64,000 nucleotides of DNA from Oligoflexales bacterium (GTDB lineage Bacteria > Bdellovibrionota_B > Oligoflexia > Oligoflexales > JALZUQ01). The notes under the pieces are model-generated. The model saw nothing but the letters and a program-made list of their open reading frames with translations. It was not told the origin of the DNA and searched no databases. This document shows, in pieces, positions 1-9,627 of this stretch. The translations under genes were made by a program, and so were the position numbers. Every line of letters begins with the position of its first letter. Within the stretch, counting starts at the first letter, position 1. Location of the stretch: the NCBI GenBank assembly GCA_023301465.1, contig JALZUQ010000010.1, forward strand, positions 1 to 64,000. The letters run 5' to 3'.

Positions 1-189
1 ACCCGTTGTAGGGTTAAAAGCACTACCGCTTGATCCAGCATCAGGTACATTCGGATCAAATGGATTAGCACCACCCGCAAAACCGTCTTTAGCACCTGAG
101 ATTAAATCAACTTGTTCAGGCGACTCGTTACACTGCACTAAAGCAACCACACACAACATTAACCATATTTTGTTAATTTTTAATAACAT
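1..189 (-). CDS. Putative lipoprotein, partial (runs off left edge)
   Basis: Minus-strand reading MLLKINKIWLMLCVVALVQCNESPEQVDLISGAKDGFAGGANPFDP...; signal peptide with lipobox (ALVQC); GGAGAAAGAG upstream of ATG. Confidence 0.6.
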   Translation of the reverse strand, partial: MLLKINKIWLMLCVVALVQCNESPEQVDLISGAKDGFAGGANPFDPNVPDAGSSGSAFNPTTG

Positions 190-441
190 CTCTTTCTCCG
201 ACTCAATAAATGATTCAGTCTATAGATGCAAATAAGAAGCCAAAGCAACACACTGTAATCATTAAACAAACCAAAGACATTAGTGCCTACACATTAGATT
301 ACGTCAAAAAATTTACAATGCTAAAGCTACCTGCTTGATAAATCATTCTTTACCAAGCAGGCATTAATTTCCTTTTAAGAGGTGCTTTCTTTAATGGAAA
401 TCAGCTAATCCGATATATAAAAAAACCCTTATGGAGCTGTT

Positions 442-1320
442 ATGAGACTGATTTGGATAGTTATTACTTCATTACTGTTTACAAACTGCGTCAATCAAGA
501 GTTAAAAGAACTCCAAGACATTGTGTTTTCTGATGATGCACAAGTTAAAAAGAAAATAAAGATCAGCAAAAAAAAGATCAAAATAAGCAAAAAACTTCAA
601 AAGCGTACTCTTGCCAGTATCATTAAGCACATTAACCAAGATAAGTTACTTGAAGCAGAGGGTCTTTTGAATGCAGCTATTAAATCAAATTCATTTACAT
701 CATATAAAAGCGATTTATATTTTTTAAAATCAAGTATTTTAGTCATCAGTCATTTTGAAAACAAAGCACTAACATTTCTTGAAAAAGGACTAGAGATTGA
801 ACCAACAAACAAAGAAGCTCAAGAGCTGTATTTAAGAATCACAGGTCAAAAATACTTAAGACATCAATTGCACCTTGCATCCAAAGACAGAAACCATAAT
901 GATGAATCTCTCGGTGTAAACCCTTTAAACGACCTACTATCAAGAATTAGATCCAATGACTTTGATACCGATAGTGATTTTACCCTTAATATTGATGAAA
1001 AAAACCCTCAAAAAGAAATTATTGAGACTATTCGCTCAAATCAAGTATTAGCAATTTCAAAACCATTAAAACATCGAACCATTGCATCAGATCCTTTGTT
1101 TGCTAATGAAGATATTTCTCACCCTCAAAAATTTGCAACTCTTATGAAACCAAAATTAAAAACAAAAAAAACTCGAACACACACAATCAAGAAAAAAGTT
1201 AAACGAAAATTTCATCTCGCAAAAAAGAAGGAAGCAAGCTCTAACCAGGAGATCAACCAACCTTTAAAACCTACTTTTAATAATAACGTCATTATTATTG
1301 ATGAAACCGAACTTGACTGA
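442..1320 (+). CDS. Hypothetical lipoprotein/TPR-like protein, lysine-rich
   Basis: ORF 292 aa; N-terminal signal with lipobox-like LLFTNC; TPR-like helical middle. Confidence 0.6.
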   Translation: MRLIWIVITSLLFTNCVNQELKELQDIVFSDDAQVKKKIKISKKKIKISKKLQKRTLASIIKHINQDKLLEAEGLLNAAIKSNSFTSYKSDLYFLKSSILVISHFENKALTFLEKGLEIEPTNKEAQELYLRITGQKYLRHQLHLASKDRNHNDESLGVNPLNDLLSRIRSNDFDTDSDFTLNIDEKNPQKEIIETIRSNQVLAISKPLKHRTIASDPLFANEDISHPQKFATLMKPKLKTKKTRTHTIKKKVKRKFHLAKKKEASSNQEINQPLKPTFNNNVIIIDETELD

Positions 1321-1963
1321 GTCAAGAACACATAGACACCCTATTTTTGTGATCATAAGAGCACTGATTTGGGTTATTGCAAAAACTACATACCGCCTAA
1401 AGTATGAAGGCAGAGAAAACATTCCAAAAGTAGGACCTGCATTTCTATTGCCAAACCATATCACTTATATTGACTGGGCGATCTTAGCTGCTACATGCAA
1501 AAGACCAATACGATATGTTATGTATCATGAATATTATAACTTCCCCGTCCTAAAATATATTTTTAAATGGGTAGGATGCATTCCTGTCGCACAATCAAAA
1601 GACGACCCTATCGTCAAAGAACAAGCTTTTAAAATGATGGAAGAAGCAATTCAAAATGGTGATCTTGTTTGTGTCTTTCCAGAGGGCACCCTTACCAGAG
1701 ACGGAAGACTGGTAAAGTTTAGATCAGGATACGAAAGAGTTTTGAAGAATATTGACACACCTGTGATTCCCATTGCAATGACTGGTTTATGGGGAAGCTA
1801 CTTTAGTCGTAAAGGCGGCAAAGCTTTTATAAAGCTCCCCAAACCTTCTAGACGTAAAATGTATGTAAAAATATTAGAACCAATTCATAAAGATATTGCT
1901 ACAGCAGAGCACGTTCAAGATTTAATTCATAAAGAAATTGATGAACTCAACAAGACGTTTTAG
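1301..1963 (+). CDS. plsC: 1-acyl-sn-glycerol-3-phosphate acyltransferase
   Basis: NHITYIDW (NHxxxxD) and FPEGTLTRDG motifs of the PlsC family. Confidence 0.88.
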   Translation: MKPNLTESRTHRHPIFVIIRALIWVIAKTTYRLKYEGRENIPKVGPAFLLPNHITYIDWAILAATCKRPIRYVMYHEYYNFPVLKYIFKWVGCIPVAQSKDDPIVKEQAFKMMEEAIQNGDLVCVFPEGTLTRDGRLVKFRSGYERVLKNIDTPVIPIAMTGLWGSYFSRKGGKAFIKLPKPSRRKMYVKILEPIHKDIATAEHVQDLIHKEIDELNKTF

Positions 1964-4299
1964 TACCCAAGATAAAAGATAAACTCAGAGTCACCAAGCT
2001 CTCCATCTTCGATTGGGTACGCCCACTCAAAACGAAATGGTGCCATTGGTGTAATCCAGCGAATTCCAAAACCTACGTCTTTTTTTAGAGCATCAAAAGA
2101 AATAGTTTCGTTGTTATCAAATACATTTCCCCAGTCGGTAAACAAGATTCCTTTGATTCCTGCTTCAGGAATTAATGGGAAAAAATACTCTAACTGCACC
2201 AGCAAGCTTTTATCACCACCTCTATTATAGATTTGAGGTGCAGTTGGTGACAACAGAACACTCCACTTTGGACCTAAACTATTCGTTTTATAACCACGCA
2301 AATCATCATACCCACCCATTCTGTAACGCGAAAAGAATGGCACATCTTTTTCTGTGAGTTGATAGATATATGATAGAGATGTTTTAAAATGGAAATATGT
2401 ACGGTAACTATCTGTAAAATCAATTGGAAAATAGTAACTTCCGGTTAAGGATGACTCGGTATATTCACGATCACCCATTAAAAATGGACCACCTGTAAAT
2501 CTTTGAGACAACGAAACCTTTGATCCTTCTGAAGGGTCTAAAAAGTTGTTTGTAGCGTTTCTAGATAAAGAGAATATTAAACTAGAAGAAATACCACCTT
2601 CAAGTAACCTTGGCGGAATAAACTCTAAAGAATCTTGTACGATATTTTCAAATTTGTATGTAATAGAAGCACGAACCCTCTCAATTACTCTCCTACCAAC
2701 AGTAAGGCTTCCACCGTACCGTCGTTCAAGAAGCTGAACACCTGTAAAAACTTGATCCACTTCACTGCTTAAAAAGACTCTTGCACCTGCAGACCACAGT
2801 GAGTCCTTTACTCTTGGGTCTCTAAACCCCAAGTCTAACAAATAGTTATCACCACCGTTCCATCTTCCAGAGAGCTTTAGGTTCCAAGCTTTACCAGATT
2901 GGTTTTGTTCATCGTACTTTCCTTGAAAAAACACACGTTGTTCTTCGGTTTCACGCTGCGGAGTATATCCAAGGGCAGCTTGTAATTGGCCAGTCGCTTT
3001 TTCTTTGATTTGAACTGTTAGGTCTACCGCCTGAGGGTCACTTTTAGACCTGTCTTTGATTATTTTCACATCCTCAAAAAAACCAAGACGCTCAATATCT
3101 CTTTTTGAGTTTGAGAGTTTTTCTCCATTATATAGCTCTGTCTCATTTACAGAAATTTCACGACGAATAACGTTGTCTCTTGTCTTATCATTTCCAACAA
3201 TGTTGATCGTACCGAAATAAGCTTTTTCACCTTTTGTGATCTTAATATTTAGATCCACTAGATTCTTGTTTTCATCAAATACAGGAACTGGGTTTATATC
3301 AACGTAAGCATACCCAAGAGTCCCGTACTTTTGGATAAGGTACTCAACATCTCTTGCAAACTTCGTGTATTTGAATAAGTTCCCTTCTTTTGTAAGCATC
3401 TCTTCTCGAAGAAGAGACTCATCAAAAAGCATATCACCAGTAAACTTAATTTTTCCGATAGAATATTGTTTGCCTTCATCCACTTTAAAAGTAACACGAA
3501 TATACTGCTGATCATTATCAAGAAGCACAATTGGTTTTGCTATTTTTACTTTTGCAAAACCATGGTCTCGGTAATATAAACTCAGATACTCTAAGTCACG
3601 CTTAACAAACATTTCTTGAAAAACTGCAACGGAAGATAACGAACCCATTCGAGTTAAAGGCCTAGTTGCTAAAACATTCATGAGTTCTTTATCAGTGAAA
3701 TGTTTATTGCCTTGGATGTTTACATCACCCACTCTCACTTTGTGACCTTCATTGACCGTATAAACAAGTTTTACTTCGTTTTTGCCAATAGGAACAAAAT
3801 AGTGACCTACTTCAACTAAATAAAATCCTTTAGCTGCGTATTCTTTTTCGATGACAGCGATATCGGATGCGATTGTACCATCACTTGCGATTGCATAAAC
3901 TTTTGTTTCGAGTTTTTCTTCAAAGTCTTCTTTTGATATCTCCTCTAAACCCTCAAATGCGATTTCTATGATTGCAGGTTTTTCAGTTACCTCAATCACT
4001 AAGCGGATACCTCCACCTACAGGTTCAGAGAAAACTTGAATATTTTCGAAAAAACCAAGTTCATACATCTTCCGAATATCTCGTCCGACCTTGTCACGAG
4101 AGAGGCTTTGGCTTTGTTTCGTACTCATTAACTGCAAAATAGCTGCATCTTCAACACGAACATTTCCATTGATCGCAATGGATTTGATATTTTGTGCATG
4201 AAGCGATTGAGTAAAAACAACAGAAATAAAAACGCCGATTAAAAACGTTAATGCTCTGAGGTATGGATAAGATCTCTTATCTGTTTTCAAGTTGGCCAT
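1960..4299 (-). CDS. bamA: Outer membrane protein assembly factor BamA
   Basis: POTRA repeats and C-terminal barrel (RGYKTNSLGP, GFGIRWITPMAPFRFEWAYPI); terminal aromatic residue. Confidence 0.92.
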   Translation of the reverse strand: MANLKTDKRSYPYLRALTFLIGVFISVVFTQSLHAQNIKSIAINGNVRVEDAAILQLMSTKQSQSLSRDKVGRDIRKMYELGFFENIQVFSEPVGGGIRLVIEVTEKPAIIEIAFEGLEEISKEDFEEKLETKVYAIASDGTIASDIAVIEKEYAAKGFYLVEVGHYFVPIGKNEVKLVYTVNEGHKVRVGDVNIQGNKHFTDKELMNVLATRPLTRMGSLSSVAVFQEMFVKRDLEYLSLYYRDHGFAKVKIAKPIVLLDNDQQYIRVTFKVDEGKQYSIGKIKFTGDMLFDESLLREEMLTKEGNLFKYTKFARDVEYLIQKYGTLGYAYVDINPVPVFDENKNLVDLNIKITKGEKAYFGTINIVGNDKTRDNVIRREISVNETELYNGEKLSNSKRDIERLGFFEDVKIIKDRSKSDPQAVDLTVQIKEKATGQLQAALGYTPQRETEEQRVFFQGKYDEQNQSGKAWNLKLSGRWNGGDNYLLDLGFRDPRVKDSLWSAGARVFLSSEVDQVFTGVQLLERRYGGSLTVGRRVIERVRASITYKFENIVQDSLEFIPPRLLEGGISSSLIFSLSRNATNNFLDPSEGSKVSLSQRFTGGPFLMGDREYTESSLTGSYYFPIDFTDSYRTYFHFKTSLSYIYQLTEKDVPFFSRYRMGGYDDLRGYKTNSLGPKWSVLLSPTAPQIYNRGGDKSLLVQLEYFFPLIPEAGIKGILFTDWGNVFDNNETISFDALKKDVGFGIRWITPMAPFRFEWAYPIEDGELGDSEFIFYLGY

Positions 4300-4951
4300 C
4301 CTTAATCATGACTTGTTTTGGTAGGCTTTGAGCTAATTCTAGGTCATGCGTCACCAGAAGCATTGTTATCTTATGTGCAGCACACAACTGCAAGAGTAAA
4401 TCTTTCACAATGCTGCTAGTTTTATGGTCTAGGTTTCCAGTAGGTTCATCTGCTAATAAAATAGACGGACCCATCAATAAAGCCCTAGCAATTGCAACAC
4501 GCTGCTGCTCACCACCAGACATTTCCGTTGGCCTATGAGTTTCTCTATGGCCTAGCTCAACTGCTCCTAAAAGAGCCTTTGCTCTTTTTTTGAGCTGTGC
4601 CATAGGAGCACCTGCAATCATTCCCGGCATCATTACATTTTCGAGAGCGGTAAATTCCGGCAGCAAATTATTGGTTTGAAACACAAACCCAACTTTTTGG
4701 TTACGTAATTTTGATATTTGGTTGTCATTTAAATCAGAAATATTCACGCCATCCAAATAGACTTTTCCAGTTGTTGGGCGTTCTAAAGTTCCGATAATAT
4801 GAAGTAAGGTGGTTTTCCCTGAACCTGACCTCCCCACTAAAGCCATGATTTCACCTTGGTGAATATCCATAGTTACATTATCAAGTACCGGAACTGGTTG
4901 GTTTTCCAGTTGGTAGTTTTTGGATACATTCTCTAGTTTAATGACAGCCAT
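4277..4951 (-). CDS. lolD: Lipoprotein-releasing ABC transporter ATP-binding protein LolD
   Basis: Walker A GRSGSGKTT, signature MSGGEQQRVAIARAL, Walker B ILLADEPTGNLD; real start at MAVIKLENVSKNY. Confidence 0.88.
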   Translation of the reverse strand: MAVIKLENVSKNYQLENQPVPVLDNVTMDIHQGEIMALVGRSGSGKTTLLHIIGTLERPTTGKVYLDGVNISDLNDNQISKLRNQKVGFVFQTNNLLPEFTALENVMMPGMIAGAPMAQLKKRAKALLGAVELGHRETHRPTEMSGGEQQRVAIARALLMGPSILLADEPTGNLDHKTSSIVKDLLLQLCAAHKITMLLVTHDLELAQSLPKQVMIKDGQLENR

Positions 4952-6237
4952 TATAAAAACCTCAAACCTGAAGAAGTGTTTTGTCTTGATGCAAAAAATG
5001 CCGGAAACAACGCTGCTAGTAAAGTCATGAGCAACGCCCCTGCACAAATAACCATATACTCGAAGGGAAGAAACTTAATTGGCAACTTTTTAAGGTAGTA
5101 AACTCCTTGTGGAAGCTCGATAAAATCGAATGCATAAATACCAAAGCAAACCCCTAAACCTAAGATAAGACCAATGATTAGTCCCACAGCTCCAATAAAT
5201 AGCCCTTGCAAAACATATAAGCCAAGTAAATTACCTTCTGTCATTCCAAGGGACCTTAAAAGTGCAATTTGCCCTCTACGAAAGTAAACGGTCATTGCCA
5301 TCGTCCCACTAATAGAAAATGCAGCAACGAGAACAATGAGTGCGAGAACAATGCTCATAGAATACTTTTCTAATCTAAGAGCAACTAAGTAAGACTTATT
5401 AAAGTCTTTCCAAGTCATTGTCTTTAAGCCTTTTTGTTGAACCCTACTGGCATATTCGTCAATTTTAAATGGATCAGAAATCTTTGTGGCGATACCTGTA
5501 ATAAATTTTTCTTCATCTAAATAAGTGTCGTAGTCCACCATGTGCTTTCGTGCACTATCAAGAGAGACAACCGCCCAACTTTGGTCATATTTAAATAGGT
5601 TAGAACTAAAAACACCTGTCACAATATAATGCCTTTGAAAGGTTGAGCTAGATGAGAACACAACATCTACTGCAGACTGAGGAGTTACTATGGTCAGTTT
5701 ATCTCCGTAGCCAACACCAAGTTTTGCTGCTAGTGCACTTCCTAGAACAATACCGGGATAACGATTAGAATCTGATGACAAAACTGCAATATGTTTTTTG
5801 CCGATACTAGATATTTCTCCATCCACCATAAACTGATCAAATGCCCATAGGTGGCTTTTGCGTTTTGGGTCTACACCAAATAACTCAGCCGTTGCGAGTT
5901 TATTTTCTATTTTGAGAACTACATCGGTACGAATAAATGCTTCAACGGACTCAGCACCTTTTAGTTTTTTTTGAAAGGATGACATAGGAGAATCGACTAA
6001 ACTAAATCCAGCCTGCACATTCTTGGCAACGATCTCCATGTGTGGTTTGCCCTTCAGTAATTTGCTTTGAAGATCTGAAGAAAACCCACCCATGACAGAA
6101 AGCACCACAATAAGCGAAGCGACACCTATCCCAACACCACAAATGGAAACCCACGTCATAAATGAAAGGCTTGCTGTCTTTCTTGAAGTGAGAGAGCGGA
6201 CGGCTAACCAGACAATATTTTTAAACTCGCTAAACAT
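4951..6237 (-). CDS. Lipoprotein-releasing ABC transporter permease (LolC/E family)
   Basis: MacB/FtsX-type topology; 428 aa; stop overlaps the LolD start (TAATG). Confidence 0.85.
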   Translation of the reverse strand: MFSEFKNIVWLAVRSLTSRKTASLSFMTWVSICGVGIGVASLIVVLSVMGGFSSDLQSKLLKGKPHMEIVAKNVQAGFSLVDSPMSSFQKKLKGAESVEAFIRTDVVLKIENKLATAELFGVDPKRKSHLWAFDQFMVDGEISSIGKKHIAVLSSDSNRYPGIVLGSALAAKLGVGYGDKLTIVTPQSAVDVVFSSSSTFQRHYIVTGVFSSNLFKYDQSWAVVSLDSARKHMVDYDTYLDEEKFITGIATKISDPFKIDEYASRVQQKGLKTMTWKDFNKSYLVALRLEKYSMSIVLALIVLVAAFSISGTMAMTVYFRRGQIALLRSLGMTEGNLLGLYVLQGLFIGAVGLIIGLILGLGVCFGIYAFDFIELPQGVYYLKKLPIKFLPFEYMVICAGALLMTLLAALFPAFFASRQNTSSGLRFL

Positions 6238-6632
6238 CCTGGGAACATAACACTTAGCCCTCCATAAGCCACTAACTTTTCACGTTTTTTAATCTTTTTC
6301 TTATATTTTCTTAAAGCTTTCTTGGCACACTCCGAATAAATGAATGTCAGGTGGCTGTAAACACCGAAAGTTACGAGTTTTTTTAACGTTTTTTAGGAAA
6401 GCATGAATCATTAAGATGCATTACACGAACCACATTGCCAACACTAATGACAGCTCACTTTCGATGAGTTGTGATTATATTTTTATCCCATCCTGTGCCC
6501 AAGACTGTAGCGAATCGAGAAAGCATATAGAGGTTTTTCTTTATCGCGTTACAGCAAACCCGCTGTATACCTTCCCTTTTTTATCACTTCAAAACTAACG
6601 AGCAATTTATTTGCACGTTATCACTTGATGCC

Positions 6633-6652
6633 TGCACCGCGTAAGCGGTGCA
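6633..6652. other. Perfect 8-bp stem with GTAA (GNRA-type) tetraloop
   Basis: TGCACCGC-GTAA-GCGGTGCA, flanked by outer GCCTG...CAGGC pairing. Confidence 0.6.
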
Positions 6653-6692
6653 CCCACAGGCTTGTCCTATGCTATGATCAAAAACATTCACA

Positions 6693-7331
6693 GTGATGAG
6701 GAACTCATTGAATTTTATTACCATTATTTCTCTTTTTGCATTCCTAAACTTGACAGTCTACGCGACGCAATTTAACTCCTCTCAAAAAAGTTGGATGCAT
6801 TTACAATTTGACGGCATCAAAAAAAACAAAGTTCAATTTGATCCACTCAAAATTTCAGTAGATCAATCTGCATCACCCGTTTTTTTACCTATTCGCGATA
6901 AACTAAAAAACATTCAAATCACAGGAAGTGTTGTGATTAAAAAACCGATAGCAAATGATCCTTCTTGGGAAGATCAGTACTTTAGCTTGGGTATTATTTA
7001 TGAGGGGGATTACAAACCTGGTTTTTTTTCTCGTACGATGATGCCCAGTTGGTTACTAAGTCTATACAATAGTGCCGGTAAAAACATTACAGGGATTGGC
7101 AATATAGAATTTTGGGGGGTGTTTAAGAAACCAAACGCACCGTCTATTTCCAGTGAAAACTTTAACCTAAAAATCATCAAAAATTATGGTGCGTCATTAG
7201 ATCATAAAAATAACTTTAAACTCACAGTTCAACCAAAAGACCTTAAAGTACTTGCCTTATGGTTTCACTCAGACGGTGATGATACAAAATCGAAATTTGT
7301 GACGAGCATTCAATCCATCAAGATCAAATAG
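6693..7331 (+). CDS. Hypothetical secreted protein
   Basis: ORF with signal peptide (LFAFLNLTVYA). Confidence 0.6.
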   Translation: MMRNSLNFITIISLFAFLNLTVYATQFNSSQKSWMHLQFDGIKKNKVQFDPLKISVDQSASPVFLPIRDKLKNIQITGSVVIKKPIANDPSWEDQYFSLGIIYEGDYKPGFFSRTMMPSWLLSLYNSAGKNITGIGNIEFWGVFKKPNAPSISSENFNLKIIKNYGASLDHKNNFKLTVQPKDLKVLALWFHSDGDDTKSKFVTSIQSIKIK

Positions 7332-7410
7332 AATTTCATTGTTTTTCTAGTACCAGCAAAGCACCCAGTAAAAAATCGAACAATATTACTGGCAAAATAA
7401 CCAACATCTC

Positions 7411-8331
7411 TTATCTGAGATGAAATAAACTCAGACCGATCCCTAACAAGTTTTTCCTGTCTTTTTTATTCAAGTAAGCTTTAAGAAAAAAGTCTAATGC
7501 AGGGATCTCTTCTACTTTTTTTGAACCAATATAAGCATGCCGAACATATAACCTGCCGTCTCTTTTTATCAAAACACCTTGATGCCTAACAGCCATTTTA
7601 GTGGCAATAGCCGGTATATTTTTTTGGGGAACCAAAATTGAATTAAAAAAAGACACTTTTGGAATATTTTTTAAAAAAAGATCATTAAAATAGTAACCGT
7701 TTTTTGTTTGCTGAAAGATAAAACTATAAGGCACCCAATGAACATCTACTACTTCTGGCTTAAATTTTTTTGCTAATTTAAACAATTCTGTAAGGTCTCC
7801 GCACCCTTTTCCGCTGCAATTAATATCCTTATCAGACATGTTTAAAATCCATTTTTTCTTGTCTGAAACCATCTTTATACTTTTTAAAGCAGAACCTGCA
7901 ACACGCCTTGAAATATTAGTAAACAACCCTTTTTGATAGCCATTATTCATCCAATCTAATATTGGAAAATGGTTGCGTTCTGAAAATGAAATAATATTTC
8001 TTTTATATCTGATTTTTTTTATGGTTTTTACAAAATCATCTGAAGCTGAACTAGACGCCAATGCTAAAACTGTTTCGACAAATGTTGTACAATCAAACAA
8101 ATCAAATCGAAAAAGTGGGTCTCTATCAAATCGTGATTTTTCTCCTTCTCCTAAAGGACCTAATTGATAGCTATTCCCCAATAAAGCACTCGAAAAAAAC
8201 TTTATTCTCTCTTCATGTTTTTTGATTTTTTTTGCATCATACAATAACTTTGAGGCACTTACCTCACTACCACCATAGACTGATCCTAATTGAAACATTG
8301 TAAGCAGAACGAATACAAAGATTTTTTTCAC
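7411..8331 (-). CDS. DUF1460-type (N-acetylmuramoyl-L-alanine amidase-like) secreted protein
   Basis: Signal peptide; DLFDCTTFVETVLALA Cys motif; GVLIKRDGRLYVRHA. Confidence 0.7.
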   Translation of the reverse strand: MKKIFVFVLLTMFQLGSVYGGSEVSASKLLYDAKKIKKHEERIKFFSSALLGNSYQLGPLGEGEKSRFDRDPLFRFDLFDCTTFVETVLALASSSASDDFVKTIKKIRYKRNIISFSERNHFPILDWMNNGYQKGLFTNISRRVAGSALKSIKMVSDKKKWILNMSDKDINCSGKGCGDLTELFKLAKKFKPEVVDVHWVPYSFIFQQTKNGYYFNDLFLKNIPKVSFFNSILVPQKNIPAIATKMAVRHQGVLIKRDGRLYVRHAYIGSKKVEEIPALDFFLKAYLNKKDRKNLLGIGLSLFHLR

Positions 8332-8354
8332 TGAACCCCCTCACCTAAATATTA

Positions 8355-8852
8355 TTAAGAATTAAGGTCAACATCTATGACATCGTCATCAATCTTAAGT
8401 TTTTGACGCCAGTCGTTTAAGGCATTCAATGCTGCTGACTTGTCACTTCCATAGCTTCCAAGCTCATAAATCAATCTTGCTTTTTTATTATAAAACACAA
8501 TGTAAACAGCATACTTAGTCTTATCTTCATGGGTTTCTTCTTCTAATTGAAGCCTAAGAAAATCGTCATTAGGACCTTCAAACTTAAAGTGTTGACCCAA
8601 ATGACTTCGATAAATCTTAAGTGTTTTAGTATCTGCATTATACACTAGCCTATCAGTACCTCTGATTAAATCTATAAAAGACCAAATCACCAAAGCCACA
8701 ATAATGATTAATCCAGCCTTAGCTGCAAGAGGTATTCTCAATGCAAACAACAAAATAATCGTTGCCGTTGTGATGACTGTAGAAATTGAAATATCTCTAC
8801 TTGTTCTTTGAATGTTTAAAGTATCTTTTTGAAACGACACAACATTACTCAT
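8355..8852 (-). CDS. Hypothetical membrane protein
   Basis: 165 aa ORF with two hydrophobic segments. Confidence 0.55.
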   Translation of the reverse strand: MSNVVSFQKDTLNIQRTSRDISISTVITTATIILLFALRIPLAAKAGLIIIVALVIWSFIDLIRGTDRLVYNADTKTLKIYRSHLGQHFKFEGPNDDFLRLQLEEETHEDKTKYAVYIVFYNKKARLIYELGSYGSDKSAALNALNDWRQKLKIDDDVIDVDLNS

Positions 8853-9627
8853 AACTTGTTCCTTTTATTTGCGTAGGAATCAACGAACTTGAACCGACCC
8901 GAAATAGTCGAGTATCAATGAAACTATCTTTTTTTGGAGATTTACAAACCTCGTAAAAATTCCATGCATGATTTAAATCTTTAATCCCACCTGCCACCTT
9001 AATACCAATATCTGGCAAAAGCTCTGCCCTCATCACCTGCACATCTTCGATGACAGCACCTATCTTCTCAAACTCTAACTTTGGTGCAAAACCTGTGCTT
9101 GTCTTGGCCATACGCCATTGTTCTCTTAAATTTAGATCGCTAAACGCTTGATTTAAAACTTCACATGCGGCCTTTATTTGATCCATTGACAGGTAACAGT
9201 TTTCAAAGATAACTTTAAGGGTCTTTGATCCTACTGCGTCTGAAATACTCATGATGTGATCTTTTACTTTTTGAATTTTTCCATCTAACAACCCCCTGTA
9301 ATCCATAACCATATCAAACTCATCTACTAGAGGTTTAAGTTCATGAATCTGCTGGAGGGAAGAACGAACCCCAGAGGCTTCAACGGATGGGAATCCTGTC
9401 ACCACTGATACTTTTAGTTGATTACCATTGTGAGAGCTTTCAAGTATTGACCTTACCTCATCAACCATATGACCATGAATACAAACACTGCAAGCATGAC
9501 TTGCCTGAGCTTCATGCACTAGTTTTTTTATATTTTCTTTTTGGGATTCTAGACTGACGCCATGATCATTTGTTTTAAGGTAAGTGTGATCAACGGCACC
9601 ATAAAGACTCGTTAATGGTTGAGTCAT
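8845..9627 (-). CDS. deoC: Deoxyribose-phosphate aldolase
   Basis: VSVVTGFPSVEASG, KTSTGFAP and IGIKVAGGIKD motifs. Confidence 0.88.
   Translation of the reverse strand: MTQPLTSLYGAVDHTYLKTNDHGVSLESQKENIKKLVHEAQASHACSVCIHGHMVDEVRSILESSHNGNQLKVSVVTGFPSVEASGVRSSLQQIHELKPLVDEFDMVMDYRGLLDGKIQKVKDHIMSISDAVGSKTLKVIFENCYLSMDQIKAACEVLNQAFSDLNLREQWRMAKTSTGFAPKLEFEKIGAVIEDVQVMRAELLPDIGIKVAGGIKDLNHAWNFYEVCKSPKKDSFIDTRLFRVGSSSLIPTQIKGTSYE

Noticed and set aside
6416-6598. 60-aa ORF in the intergenic region before 6693
   Set aside because: No credible RBS, no signature; more likely non-coding
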